A stretch of DNA of 64,000 nucleotides, from NCBI GenBank assembly GCA_963803295.1, contig CAWDMC010000011.1:496001-560000 (forward strand). The letters are read 5' to 3'. Positions 18,354 to 28,102 of this stretch are shown piece after piece; within the stretch, counting starts at the first letter, position 1; each line of letters opens with the position of its first letter. The notes below the pieces were generated by a model. The model saw only the letters and a list, made by a program, of their open reading frames with translations, was not told the DNA's origin and did no database searches. The position numbers and the translations under genes were made by a program. Source of the stretch: CAWDMC01 sp963803295 (GTDB lineage Bacteria > Acidobacteriota > Terriglobia > UBA7540).

Positions 18354-19391
18354 ATGCAGCTGCATTTTCTGGAAGGGATCATCCTCGGTCTTTGCGCCGG
18401 CTTGGTCAACGGGGTGTTCCTTCTGCCCTTGCGCTACACTCGAAAGTGGGAATGGGAGAACTCGTGGCTGATCTTCACGGTATTGTCCACCGGCGTGCTA
18501 CCCTGGGTGGCCGCACTGATCGCGGTTCCGAACCTGATGTCGGTACTGCGGCAGGCTCCGCTGAGCGCCTTCATCCCCGGATTGGTAGGCGGAGCCGTCT
18601 GGGGGATCGGCCAAGTGCTCTATGGACTGGGTCTGGGCATGGTGGGCGTGGCCATTGGGAGCGCGGTGGTAGCGTGCACCTCGACGATCTCTGGCACGGT
18701 GGGACCCTTGATCGTTTATGCCCCGGGAAAACTGCTCAGCTCGACTGGCCTGCTGCTACTGCTGGCCATTGCTCTGATTCTTTCCGGCATCTATCTTTAT
18801 GCCAAGGCCGGGATCCGCAAGGAGCGAGAGACGGCTGGGAAGGACGTGGTCAAGCAGGTGGTGAGCGGAAGCTTCCGGACCGGCCTGATCGTATGCCTGG
18901 TAACCGGTGTGCTCGGAACCGCATTCATCTACGGAGGAGAAGTCAAGTCGCTCATCGATGCTTCCATTGCCGCTGGAGCTAGTGACCTTTTCGCCAAGTA
19001 CACCGCGTATGTGGTGACCTTCAACGCCGGCATGATTCCGGGTGTGATCTATTCCATCTACAAGCTCAATAAGAACAAGACGTGGGGAGCCTACCGGACA
19101 AGCGGCTCTTTTCTTTGGAACTTCGGACTGGCATCTGTTATGGCCATTCTGTGGTACGGCGGGATACTGCTGTTCGGCATGAGCGGGAAAAGCATCGGTG
19201 CAGGACTTGGTCCTTCCATCGCGTTCGCCCTCTTCGCAAGCGGAACGGTAACGTTCGCCAACCTGTTCGGCTGGCTCGCGGGAGAATGGAGGGGAGCAAG
19301 CGCGAAGACCGTCAGAGGGTTCGTGATCGGTATGTCGCTGGTGATCGCGGCGATCCTGGTGATCGCTTTTGGCGTCAATGGCCCTGTTTAG
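18354..19391 (+). CDS. RhaT-family (L-rhamnose:H+ symporter-like) sugar permease
   Basis: A 345-residue inner-membrane protein with about ten hydrophobic helices and the RhaT signature 'GIILGLCAGLVNGVFLLPLRYTRKWEWENSW' at the start and 'GLGPSIAFALFASGTVTFANLFGWLAGEWRG' near the end. RhaT of enteric bacteria imports L-rhamnose with a proton; the substrate here could be rhamnose or another deoxy or methylated sugar. The start codon follows a strong TAGGAGG. It sits between a UroD-like gene and a second Tat glycosidase-like gene, and a paralogue occupies the equivalent place in the facing operon (31663-32706). Confidence 0.87.
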   Translation: MQLHFLEGIILGLCAGLVNGVFLLPLRYTRKWEWENSWLIFTVLSTGVLPWVAALIAVPNLMSVLRQAPLSAFIPGLVGGAVWGIGQVLYGLGLGMVGVAIGSAVVACTSTISGTVGPLIVYAPGKLLSSTGLLLLLAIALILSGIYLYAKAGIRKERETAGKDVVKQVVSGSFRTGLIVCLVTGVLGTAFIYGGEVKSLIDASIAAGASDLFAKYTAYVVTFNAGMIPGVIYSIYKLNKNKTWGAYRTSGSFLWNFGLASVMAILWYGGILLFGMSGKSIGAGLGPSIAFALFASGTVTFANLFGWLAGEWRGASAKTVRGFVIGMSLVIAAILVIAFGVNGPV

Positions 19392-19535
19392 ACTCCGCGA
19401 GTCATCTGTTGGCCGCGGCTCGTGACTGCCGCACAAAGGCAATCGGAGGCCGGCGACTGAAGCTTCCAGAGTTCGCCCGGCCAGAATGGAAGGCCGCAAA
19501 AGGCCCTCCCCTATGGAAACCCATTCGGTCGTAGG

Positions 19536-19558
19536 GGGAGCAGCTTTACGGTGCTCCC
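19536..19558. repeat. dispersed hairpin repeat (GGGAGCA/TGCTCCC)
   Basis: A perfect 7-bp stem, GGGAGCA/TGCTCCC, with a 9-base loop containing TTTACGG. Together with the leading GTAGGG it resembles the elements at 43116 and 52682, so it belongs to a small dispersed repeat family. Confidence 0.6.
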
Positions 19559-19619
19559 GATGGCGCTCATGACCGATGATGGCGTCATTTCGCGCGTCAC
19601 GCAAAGATTGGAGAATCTA

Positions 19620-20789
19620 ATGGATACAACTCAACTTGATCGACGTGATTTTCTGAAAAGTGCCACGATAGGTGCGGCCGCCGTAAGCGGCACACTACCG
19701 GCCATTGCTGAAACTGCGGCAGCCATGCTTGCTCCGCCACCCAATGCTAAAGACCTGCCCAATGGTGGGCACCCCATCAAGCTCTTCTGCTGCGATTTCA
19801 ACTTCGTGATCCCGCCCGGTACCGATAGAACCAAGATGAGACCCGCTCTACCCCAAGACTGGGCCTTCGTCAATCCCAAGGAATACTTTGCCTGGCACAA
19901 GGATTTTGGCGTGAACATCATGTTCTGCCAACCTTACAACTGGTCCGGGTATGCCTACTATCCTACCAAGCTGGGTCCGGTGGCGCCGGGACCTGGACAG
20001 AACTTGTTTCCCGAGCTGTTCAAGCTGTCGCGTAAGGCCGGGATGCCGTTCTCGAGCTATTTCTGCGTCGGCATCGACATCATCATGTGTAACATGCGAA
20101 CGGAGTGGCTGGTCCCCACCAGTAGGAAGTACAACGAAATAGGGTTGCTCGCTCCGGAAAGCCCCTGGACAGATCTGCTCTGCGCCCGCGTTACCGAATC
20201 CCTGAAAATGTGTCCGGTGGAATGGATCAATTTCGACTGTTTCAATTATGGCAAGTATTTTGGCGAAGACTTCATCGTGCAGCCGTCGCCCTATGTGAAG
20301 GGACCGTTCAAAGAGATTCTTGGCCGCGAAATGCCTGACGATGCCTCGAAGATCACGCCCGACGAGAGCCTCAAGTACAAACGGGAAATGATGGCGCGCT
20401 GGTATCACCGGATCCGCGAAGCGATGTACAAAGGGAATCCGGACACCAAGGCGAATTTCAATGTTCCGTTCGGCAAAGCCGACGAGCCGATGTGGGTGAA
20501 CCATCCCATGGTCAACGAGTGCGACCAGCTTGTCGCTGAATCGTCGGACGATGAAATCGTGAGCTGGCTGCTGCGCATACGCAAGCCAGGCCAGCGGGTG
20601 ATGACCACAATTGTGGGCCGTCCTGACAAAGCAGGACTCTGCGATCCCAACTCCTGGCGCAAATGGTATGCCGCCGGTTGCGATTTTTTCGGCTATGCGC
20701 ACGGCACGCCACCCGATTTCCGTCCACACGCATCGTGGAAAAACGACGTGGAGATCGGCCGCCAAGCTTATGCGGAAATGCCGAGCTAA
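19620..20789 (+). CDS. Tat-exported TIM-barrel glycosidase-like protein
   Basis: A 389-residue protein from ATG 19620, which follows TTGGAGAA; a longer frame upstream lacks homology. The Tat leader 'LDRRDFLKSATIGAAAVSGTLPAIA' is clear. The mature part ('YFAWHKDFGVNIMFCQPYNWSGYAYYP', 'SRKAGMPFSSYFCVG', 'EWINFDCFNYG', 'PFKEILGREMP') looks like a barrel related to the GHL6/alpha-L-fucosidase group and to the protein at 14730, but without the trimerisation domain. A glycosidase role is inferred; no catalytic pair is firmly visible. It is fourth in the rightward array, 80 bp before the second UroD-like gene. Confidence 0.65.
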   Translation: MDTTQLDRRDFLKSATIGAAAVSGTLPAIAETAAAMLAPPPNAKDLPNGGHPIKLFCCDFNFVIPPGTDRTKMRPALPQDWAFVNPKEYFAWHKDFGVNIMFCQPYNWSGYAYYPTKLGPVAPGPGQNLFPELFKLSRKAGMPFSSYFCVGIDIIMCNMRTEWLVPTSRKYNEIGLLAPESPWTDLLCARVTESLKMCPVEWINFDCFNYGKYFGEDFIVQPSPYVKGPFKEILGREMPDDASKITPDESLKYKREMMARWYHRIREAMYKGNPDTKANFNVPFGKADEPMWVNHPMVNECDQLVAESSDDEIVSWLLRIRKPGQRVMTTIVGRPDKAGLCDPNSWRKWYAAGCDFFGYAHGTPPDFRPHASWKNDVEIGRQAYAEMPS

Positions 20790-20819
20790 GCTTTGATTTA
20801 GAGCTAACCACCCCCTTGC

Positions 20820-20841
20820 CCCCTCCTTGACTAAGGAGGGG
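20820..20841. repeat. intergenic hairpin CCCCTCCTT/AAGGAGGGG
   Basis: A perfect 9-bp inverted repeat with a 4-base loop, flanked by GCTAA (20803-20807) and TTAGC (20844-20848) that extend the pairing. It lies between the Tat protein gene and the UroD-like gene. The stem includes an AAGGAGG string, but the real ribosome-binding site (AAGGAGAG) is further on. It could modulate readthrough or be a mobile short repeat; there is no T tail. Confidence 0.5.
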
Positions 20842-20869
20842 AATTAGCACAGAAGGAGAGGCCACCTGC

Positions 20870-21940
20870 ATGAGTAGGATGACCCCCCGCGAACGAGTCT
20901 TGCGAACCCTTCATCACCAAGCCGCCGATCGCATGCCCATCACCCTTGACATCGGGGCCTCGGATGGAATTGATGTCACCTACCTCGACACCTTTCGCCG
21001 GAACACGGGGGCCACCGATCCGGCCGAGTATTTTGACTACGACATTCGCCACATCGCCACTCCGCTCAAACCAGGTGTCAATGACTTCTCACCGTACTAT
21101 GGCGACCTTCCTCCGGGGACGACTTTCGACGAGCTCGGTGTAGCCCACGTTCCGGGCGAACTATTTCCGCTTGGCAATTACCTGCATCCCTGGCAGCAGT
21201 TCACCTCGACAAAACAGATGCTCGACTATCCTCTGCCAACCTTTGAGCCGGAGGGTCTGGCTGCCAAGGTCCAGTGCCTGAAGGACCGCGGCTATGCGGT
21301 TTCGGCGCCTTCTGGAAGCATCTCAGAATGGGTCTATGGCTTGCGGGGAATGACGGAATTGCTGGTCGATATGGTCGACAATCCCGATCTGGCGCAGCCC
21401 GTGTTCGATCGTGTTGCCGCCCTCGATGAGGAAATTGCCGTCGGCTTGGCCGAGGCTGGCCTGGATATTATATGTTTCTACGATGACACTGCCACGCAAA
21501 CCGGAATGCTCATTAACCCGCAGCTCTGGCGAAGATGGATGAAGCCTCGGTGGTCCAAAATCTTCACGGCAGCCCGGCGCGTCAATCCGGAAGTCATGAT
21601 TTTCTATCACAGCTGCGGCAATGTGGAGGCGATCATTCCGGAGTTGATTTCGCTTGGCATCACCGTAATGAATCCGGTGCAGCCCGAAGCGATGGATCCT
21701 ATCCATATTAAACGGACCTACGGCGATGGCATCTGCCTTTGGGGGGGCATCGGTAGTCAATCGATTATGCCGAGCCCTTCATCAGAAGCTGTCCGCCGTG
21801 AAGTTCAACGCTTAATGCCCGCGTGGAAGACAGGCAGTGGCGCTATTCTGACGGTTGCCCAGACAGTCCTTCCCGACGTGCCCTGGGAAAACGTATTGAC
21901 CTTAATGGAAGCACTCAAAGAATACGGCAGAAGCGACTAA
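20870..21940 (+). CDS. uroporphyrinogen decarboxylase-superfamily protein (UroD/MtaA-like)
   Basis: A 356-residue protein, ATG 20870 after AAGGAGAG. The opening 'MTPRERVLRTLHHQAADRMPITLDIG' and 'GLDIICFYDDTATQTGMLINPQLWRRW' are standard for the superfamily. It keeps the zinc-site motif 'HSCGN' (HxCG) of MtaA/CmuA-type methyltransferases. The third-ligand region, often 'G-C-x-x-P-x-x-T-P-x-E-N', reads 'VAQTVLPDVPWENV' and lacks the cysteine. Corrinoid-linked methyl transfer is therefore possible but not secure. It lies 20 bp upstream of the first P450 gene, the closest spacing in the array, implying a joint task. Confidence 0.85.
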   Translation: MSRMTPRERVLRTLHHQAADRMPITLDIGASDGIDVTYLDTFRRNTGATDPAEYFDYDIRHIATPLKPGVNDFSPYYGDLPPGTTFDELGVAHVPGELFPLGNYLHPWQQFTSTKQMLDYPLPTFEPEGLAAKVQCLKDRGYAVSAPSGSISEWVYGLRGMTELLVDMVDNPDLAQPVFDRVAALDEEIAVGLAEAGLDIICFYDDTATQTGMLINPQLWRRWMKPRWSKIFTAARRVNPEVMIFYHSCGNVEAIIPELISLGITVMNPVQPEAMDPIHIKRTYGDGICLWGGIGSQSIMPSPSSEAVRREVQRLMPAWKTGSGAILTVAQTVLPDVPWENVLTLMEALKEYGRSD

Positions 21941-21960
21941 GCACGCCGGGAGGTGGTCCT

Positions 21961-23181
21961 GTGTCATTGCCGGGGTTCGATGAGGCTCTTGTATCCCCCG
22001 AGTTCCTCGCCGATCCTTATCCGATCTATAGCCGGCTCCGCAGCGAAGCGCCTGTCTACTGGAGCGACTCCTGGAAGGCCTGGCTGATTACACGTTATCG
22101 CGACGTCGCTTCAGCACTGCTCGACCCACGCCGCTTTTCGAGCGCCGGAAGGGTAACCTCGCTACTTGCGCACCTTCCTCAAACGGAGCGCCACAGACTA
22201 CACCCGCTTGAAAGCCATTTTGCTTCGGGACTCATCAACTCGGACCCGCCTGACCATACTCGCGTCCGGGCGCTGATCAACAAGGCATTTACGCCACGCC
22301 GAGTCGAGGTAATGCGACCGCGCGTTGCCGCAATCGTCGGCCAACTGCTCGATCAGGTGCAGTCCAAGGGCCAGATGGACGTTGTACGCGATCTTGCCTA
22401 CCCACTGCCGGCCATCGTGATTGCAGAGATGCTGGGAGTGCCCGTGGTGGACCGTGATAGTTTCAAGCTTTGGGCCGATGAGATCTCCTCGTTTCAGGGA
22501 ACCGGCCGCGCAACGGCGGCAGGCGCCACCAACTCGCAAGAATACTTGCTGCAGATGCGAGCCTATTTGAGAGACCTGATCGAGAATCGCCGCCAACATC
22601 CGCGCGAAGATCTGCTGAGCGCCATGGTCGCGGCGGAAGAGGAAGGCAACAAGCTGAGTCTCGAAGAACTACTCTCCACATGCGTCACGCTGATGATTGC
22701 CGGGCACGAGACCACCACGTGTTTGATCACACTGGGTCTTTGGCTGTTGCTGCAGAATTCTGACGAGATGCGCCGGCTGAAACAGGATCCGGCGCTAGTC
22801 AACAGTGCCGTTGAGGAGTTCTTGCGTTACGAAAGCCCCATACAGAAAGACATGCGCCGCGTTACCGAAGACACGGAGTTCGGCGGCAAGCGGCTTCGGA
22901 GGGGCGATATTGCCTTGCTCATGCTGGGGGCCGCGAACCGCGATCCGGAACAGTTCACTGAACCCGACCGGTTCGACATTGGGCGCAAGGAAAACCGGCA
23001 TCTCGCCTTTGGCTATGGCATCCACTTCTGTGTGGGTGCTTCGCTGGCGCGCCTTGAGGCTCCGATCGCAATCAAGGCGGTGCTCGATCGTATGCCCAAT
23101 CTGCAGCTTAGTGAACAGCCGGTGGACTGGAGGCGAGGAGCGATCTTTCGATACCTGGAATCGTTGAGCGTAGCCTTCTGA
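21961..23181 (+). CDS. cytochrome P450
   Basis: A 406-residue soluble bacterial P450 beginning at GTG 21961 after GGGAGGTGG; upstream in-frame sequence overlaps the UroD-like gene and is not family-like. The I-helix oxygen-activation motif 'MIAGHETT', the ExxR motif in 'EEFLRYESPIQKDMRR', and the haem loop 'FGYGIHFCVGASLARLE' with thiolate C357 are all present. Class I P450s need a ferredoxin and reductase, neither of which lies in the window. The sequence is of the CYP107-like broad group that hydroxylates secondary metabolites or demethylates sugars; the substrate is unknown. It is followed 62 bp later by a paralogue. Confidence 0.93.
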   Translation: MSLPGFDEALVSPEFLADPYPIYSRLRSEAPVYWSDSWKAWLITRYRDVASALLDPRRFSSAGRVTSLLAHLPQTERHRLHPLESHFASGLINSDPPDHTRVRALINKAFTPRRVEVMRPRVAAIVGQLLDQVQSKGQMDVVRDLAYPLPAIVIAEMLGVPVVDRDSFKLWADEISSFQGTGRATAAGATNSQEYLLQMRAYLRDLIENRRQHPREDLLSAMVAAEEEGNKLSLEELLSTCVTLMIAGHETTTCLITLGLWLLLQNSDEMRRLKQDPALVNSAVEEFLRYESPIQKDMRRVTEDTEFGGKRLRRGDIALLMLGAANRDPEQFTEPDRFDIGRKENRHLAFGYGIHFCVGASLARLEAPIAIKAVLDRMPNLQLSEQPVDWRRGAIFRYLESLSVAF

Positions 23182-23243
23182 GCCCTCTGCAAGCGGCAGG
23201 TTTTCCCTGGACGGGGCCCGATGATCGTCGCACCTGAATATCG

Positions 23244-24479
23244 ATGAATAGAACGGCTCAACCCGCCTTTGATGACCAGCTCGCCTCGGCAACCTTCTTT
23301 GCCGACCCCTATCCCCTTCTTCACCGGATGCGCCGCGAAGCTCCTGTGTATTGGAGCAACCTGCTCAATGGCTGGGTGTTGACGCGCTACGAGGACGTTG
23401 TCTCGACGCTGCGGGATCATCGTCTGCTATCGAGCGCCGGACGCATGACCATCCTGCTGGATCAATTGCCCCAAACCATGCGAGAGAACGTCCGGATGGT
23501 GGACGCTCACTATGCTGCGACGCTGCCCTTTTTGAATCCGCCTGACCACACGCGGATTCGCGGGTTAGTCAGCAAAGCATTCAGTCCGCGGGTTATCGAA
23601 GCGCTGCGTCCGGAGATCCAGGCCATCGCCGATGGACTGCTTGATCGAGTCCAGTCGCAGGGTCGAATGGATGCGATCAAGGAGTTCGCCTTTCCGTTGC
23701 CTGTGACTGCAATCAGCGCCCTGATGGGAGTGCCCGGCGAAGATCGCGATCGATTCAAGCGGTGGACCAACGAGATCTTCGGAATATTCGCGAGCGGCCG
23801 CGCCCGGCCTGCCAGCACCGAGCGGGGACTGGGGAGCCTAATCGAAACAAGGGAATATCTCGCACAACTGATCGCCGAGCGACGTATATCGCCCGGACAG
23901 GATTTGATCAGCCACCTGATTGCGGTAGAGGAGCAGGAGAACACGTTGACGGCGGAACAGGTTCTGGCCAATACTCTTACCTTTTTCGTGGCCGGACACG
24001 AGACCACCACCAACATGATCGGCAACGCGTTGCTGGCGCTTCTTCGACATCCGGAGGAACTCGCGAAGTTGCGCTCCGACCCTGCCTTGCTTGTTCCCGC
24101 CGTCGAGGAACTCCTGCGCTATGATGGTTCATTGTTGCGCAACTGGCGCGTGGCCGCAGAAGACCTGGAAATCGGCGGATGCAGAATTCAAAAAGGTCAG
24201 ATGGTTTCACAGATGCTCGGAGCTGCGAACCGCGACCCGGCACAGTTTGCAGATCCTGACCGGCTCAATCTACGGCGCCGCGACAACCGCCATGTCGGCT
24301 TCGGCTACGGGATTCACTTCTGTCTGGGCGCGCCACTGGCGCGAATCGAAATCCAAATCGCTTTAAGCACGATTCTCCGCCGCTTCCCTCTAATTCGCCT
24401 CGAAGGGGAGGTACACGATTGGCGCGAGGATTATACTTTCCGCGGCATGAAATCGCTACCCGTTGCCCTCCAGCCGTAG
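23244..24479 (+). CDS. cytochrome P450, tandem paralogue
   Basis: A 411-residue P450, ATG 23244. Motifs: 'FFVAGHETTTNMIGN' (I helix), 'EELLRYDGSLLRNWRVA' (ExxR region) and 'FGYGIHFCLGAPLARIE' with thiolate C360. Its opening 'FDDQLASATFFADPYPLLHRMRREAPVYWS' parallels 'FDEALVSPEFLADPYPIYSRLRSEAPVYWS' of the previous gene, so the two arose by tandem duplication and have diverged strongly since. It ends the rightward array, 47 bp before the stop of the facing GH38 gene. No obvious terminator separates the convergent genes. Confidence 0.93.
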   Translation: MNRTAQPAFDDQLASATFFADPYPLLHRMRREAPVYWSNLLNGWVLTRYEDVVSTLRDHRLLSSAGRMTILLDQLPQTMRENVRMVDAHYAATLPFLNPPDHTRIRGLVSKAFSPRVIEALRPEIQAIADGLLDRVQSQGRMDAIKEFAFPLPVTAISALMGVPGEDRDRFKRWTNEIFGIFASGRARPASTERGLGSLIETREYLAQLIAERRISPGQDLISHLIAVEEQENTLTAEQVLANTLTFFVAGHETTTNMIGNALLALLRHPEELAKLRSDPALLVPAVEELLRYDGSLLRNWRVAAEDLEIGGCRIQKGQMVSQMLGAANRDPAQFADPDRLNLRRRDNRHVGFGYGIHFCLGAPLARIEIQIALSTILRRFPLIRLEGEVHDWREDYTFRGMKSLPVALQP

Positions 24480-24526
24480 AGCACAAGAACGGTCTTCATG
24501 CGAATGCCTACAACGCGATCCACAAA

Positions 24527-27500
24527 CTAGGGCGAGCGCGTTCCTTCGATGCGGACCGTCACAATGGCGAAGGGTTTCACCGAAAACTCTACCGTGTGCC
24601 CGGAAACTGTCAGCGGTTGCTCATTCTTCTCCATCGCGTTCGCACGCCAGGCCTTCTCGAGATGGAGAAGGGGAACCTCAACTCTGATGGTGTCAGGCCG
24701 GCCGGCTATTTCGAGAAAACGCATGATGCTCCCTTGCCCGTCCTCAGCCTGCTTCCAGGCCGTCAGGACCACGCCCGGCGAGTTGACCCTGATGAATCCG
24801 CCTTGGACCGGATCGAGTGGCCCTGCAGGGTTGACAGCCTTGTCCTGGTAGGTGATCTCGTTAGTCTCGAACGGAGTCAGGGCCTCCCAGCCCAACCGTG
24901 TAAGTGCCGCGGGTTCGAGCGTAGAGCCACTGGTCACGACGTAGCGGAAGGTAAAATCCCCTCCTTGGCCTGCCACGTAATTTGTGTCCCAATAGTTGTT
25001 CATCACGTATGAGAAGATAGTTCCGCGCCGCTCACCGAACGCCGTGGGCCAAGTACCACGCACGATGTCTCCCAGGGCGACCAGTGGCGCGTCTACTGGC
25101 ACGATCGCGGCGGCGACTCCGTTTTGGCGCGCCGCGATCCACTGCTGCACGCTGAACCACTCGTGCCCGCCGCCCGGCAGAATATCCTTGGCCGGATCGA
25201 TATAGCCGTTCTGGAGGGCGTACTGGAACTCCGGATGCTCCGTGGCGAAGGGAAATGCAAAATAGACCCCCTCTTTGCTGTAGACCTTTTCCTTGCGCAC
25301 GTGATTGATAATACCGATCCGCTTCTGCCCCTCTGTGAGGACGATCTCTGTTTCGATCAGCGGAGTATTCAAGCCTGAACTTTCGAGCCGCGCAATGGTT
25401 GCAAAGGGCAGCATAACGACAGAGGAGATCTTACCTCCACCCGCCGCGTGCGTCATCAACCGCGGCACCGGCGTCACGTTGCTGTAATCGATCAGGCGGT
25501 TTGGTCCTTCATCGGCACCGGTCACGTATACGTACTGGTTGAAGCGATAAGGGCTGGAACTATCCACCAACTCGCGGTTTAGGTCTTTATCGAAGATACT
25601 GCGGATGGAGCCCGTCGCCGCGTCCAATTCCACGCGGTAGTAGCGATTCTCAATGGTGGAGGTCAGCGTCTTAGCGGGCTTCGCCGCTTCCGAGTTCGCC
25701 GGCCGCAGTTGGAACGCCTTGTAACCGAGGGCCGGAATATCCGAGGCCACAAACCTGACGTGGCGGTACGACCTTCCCGTGGACAGCACTTCGTAGGGCA
25801 CCACCTGCCCTGTTGAAAGGTCCACAATCTCGAATCCGTTGTCGAGGTCCCGCTCCACCATACTCGTCCGGGACCAACTCAGCGAATTGAATACGAGGAG
25901 CGTCCCCTTGGGCTGGGGAATAAACTCCGCCAGAGCCGACATCTCGCGCTGCAGGAGGTGATCCACCAATCGCTGCGCGTCGGTGGCACGCGCCTCTTTG
26001 ACGTCCCGCTCCTTGACGCTGGTCTTGATCTGCGGGTCTGTAATACCGCGATCAGCTTCCCACGTATGCTCGTCAGAAAGCAGCAGATTCTTCCACATGG
26101 CGGAGAGCGCGGTCTGTTCGGGTCGTAATCGAGGGCTTACGAGAGCGCTGATAATCGAGAATTTCTCGGCCGATAAGGCGCGGTACTCGTTTTGCCGAGC
26201 GAGCGCCGTGTAGAGAGCGTCGGAGGCAGCTCCGTCCTCCCAATAGGGTCCGCCATCACCTCGGATCACGGGGATCGAGTCGCCCATTTGCTGCGCGATG
26301 TACTCCATTGCCTCTGCCACACCCGTAACGCGGATCCGAGGATAGGCGTAGAGCTTATGCCACTCGTGGAACCCGCTCATCTGGTCCGGATTCAGATCGG
26401 TGTTTTCCCATTGTGTCCCGAAGACCAGAACACCATCCGATCTGTAGTCGGGTCGCGTATAGCTTTGGAGGAAGATGGGCAAGGAATCGCGGATAGCCGT
26501 AGTCTGGGGTGGCAGTCCGAACATGATGCGTGACTGCGTGTAGCTTAGCGACGACCAGGTTAGGACCCTCTGCCCGTCGGGACCCTCCCACCACCAAGGC
26601 GACCTCTCGTTCAGTCGGCCCTGCATGATGATCGGACCGCGATAGCCATTGCTCGCGTGCAGGAAGTATTTCAGTCCCGCTGCGGCCAAGATCGACGGAT
26701 AGGACCCTGTCTGTGACGGCACGTCGGTGATGTTGGCGTAATAGAATCTCCCGCCGTGCTCCTGGTTGAAGCGATAGCCGTCTTGGAGCGACCGGATCAG
26801 AGTTTCGACTGTAGATAAGCCGGTGAGCAGCGAGGCGTACTGCGGCGGCACAAAGATCCGTCCCTGGCGCACGAGGTCGAAGAGTTGCTGCCTGTCCTGC
26901 TCGTTGCGATTAGCCAGAAACTGCTCTACGCTCCAATAGCCATCGACACTGAAGCGAAAATCCGGATCCTTGTGGGCGATGGCCATCGCTTCATCTATCG
27001 CACGGCTCTGAACCTCCGCGACCTTGCCTTGATAATCGGAGAAGCCTACGTCCAGGTGTTCGTGCGGAACGACAAAGATGGTCCACTTCTTCGCCGGAGC
27101 GAATGTCTGGGGGAAGCGCCGGGAGTGGCCGTTCGACTCCACCACCACTTCACCGCGGGTCGCCGACGTGAATTCCGGGACTTCGAAGTCGAGGCGCTGT
27201 TCACCAAATTCGCGTGCCTGCCCAAGCGACTGACTGGACTTCTCTTTCCCCAAAATGAGCGTTACCCTGCCCCCGTATATTACGCGCTGGTTCAGCCGAA
27301 CGTCGACTTCGATGACCTCCGTCAGTCCCGTTCGCCCAGGCCTATAGAAGATAGTTGGAACGGCATCGACGGCCATCCCGACAGGGTTGAAACGGCCGGC
27401 CGGATCCTGCTCGAACTTCAACGCGTCGTAGAAAATGCCCGAATCGCCGACCACCATCACCGCGCCTTCCGACTCATCAGGGCGATCAGGATCGTCGATC

Positions 27501-28056
27501 GCGGTAAGTACGATGTCGTTTTCGCTGGCCTTCAGGAAGCGCGCAGGAAACTGCAGGTGACCATCGCGCTCGCATAGCGCGGTGCGAACACGCTGCCCAA
27601 GTCGCCTGCCGCATAGTTGAGCTTCGGATGCTGGTAGAGGACACCGCGGTGGCCGTTCACATTGATCTCAAGAGCCGGCACGCGCGGGCTGTAAGCGAGC
27701 AGCGCCGCAGTCAACGTATAGACTCCCTGAGGTGCGCCGGAGAGTTGGAAGCGTATGGTGAAAGGGTGCGCCCGGTGCCCTGCCTTTGCGTTCGAGGTGG
27801 CAGGCTGAAAAGTGAGCCAGTTCTTCGCCGGCTCACTCTTGCCAATCACGTACACAGGATCGTCAGCAGGATTCGTGTAATCAAGAGGCCCACCTCGAGT
27901 TGGACTCACGAGCGACGCGAATTCCCTCGACGACTCGTCGAAGGTTCCGATCTGCCAGAGGGTCGCCGGGGTTTCTGCAGCATTCAAGCAGAGCACCGGG
28001 GCGACTAAGAGAGCAAGCGAAGATAAGAGTGCCGTCAATAACCTTCGAAGGAACAT
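24527..28056 (-). CDS. GH38 alpha-mannosidase-like enzyme, interrupted by one frameshift
   Basis: Starts at ATG 28056 after GGGAGG with a signal peptide ('LLTALLSSLALLVAPVLCLNA'). The first frame stops at 27532. Comparison with the upstream paralogue (28103-31606) shows that the sequence continues in another frame from about 27570: 'RDGHLQFPARFLKASENDI' aligns with 'LAELPARFLVKGTNTL'. One base is missing. Restored length is about 1,175 residues. Zinc and catalytic motifs are intact in the long part: 'HEHLDVGFSDY' (HxHxD), 'ITDVPSQTGSYPSIL' with the likely nucleophile Asp, and 'LLSDEHTWEA'. An N-terminal module of about 170 residues ('WQIGTFDESSREF') resembles a carbohydrate-binding or sandwich domain. 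It is the last gene of the leftward operon. Confidence 0.85.
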
Positions 28057-28102
28057 CTCGGTCAGCCTCCCGATGACCAGCCCTCAGACCCCTGCGGTGC
28101 GG

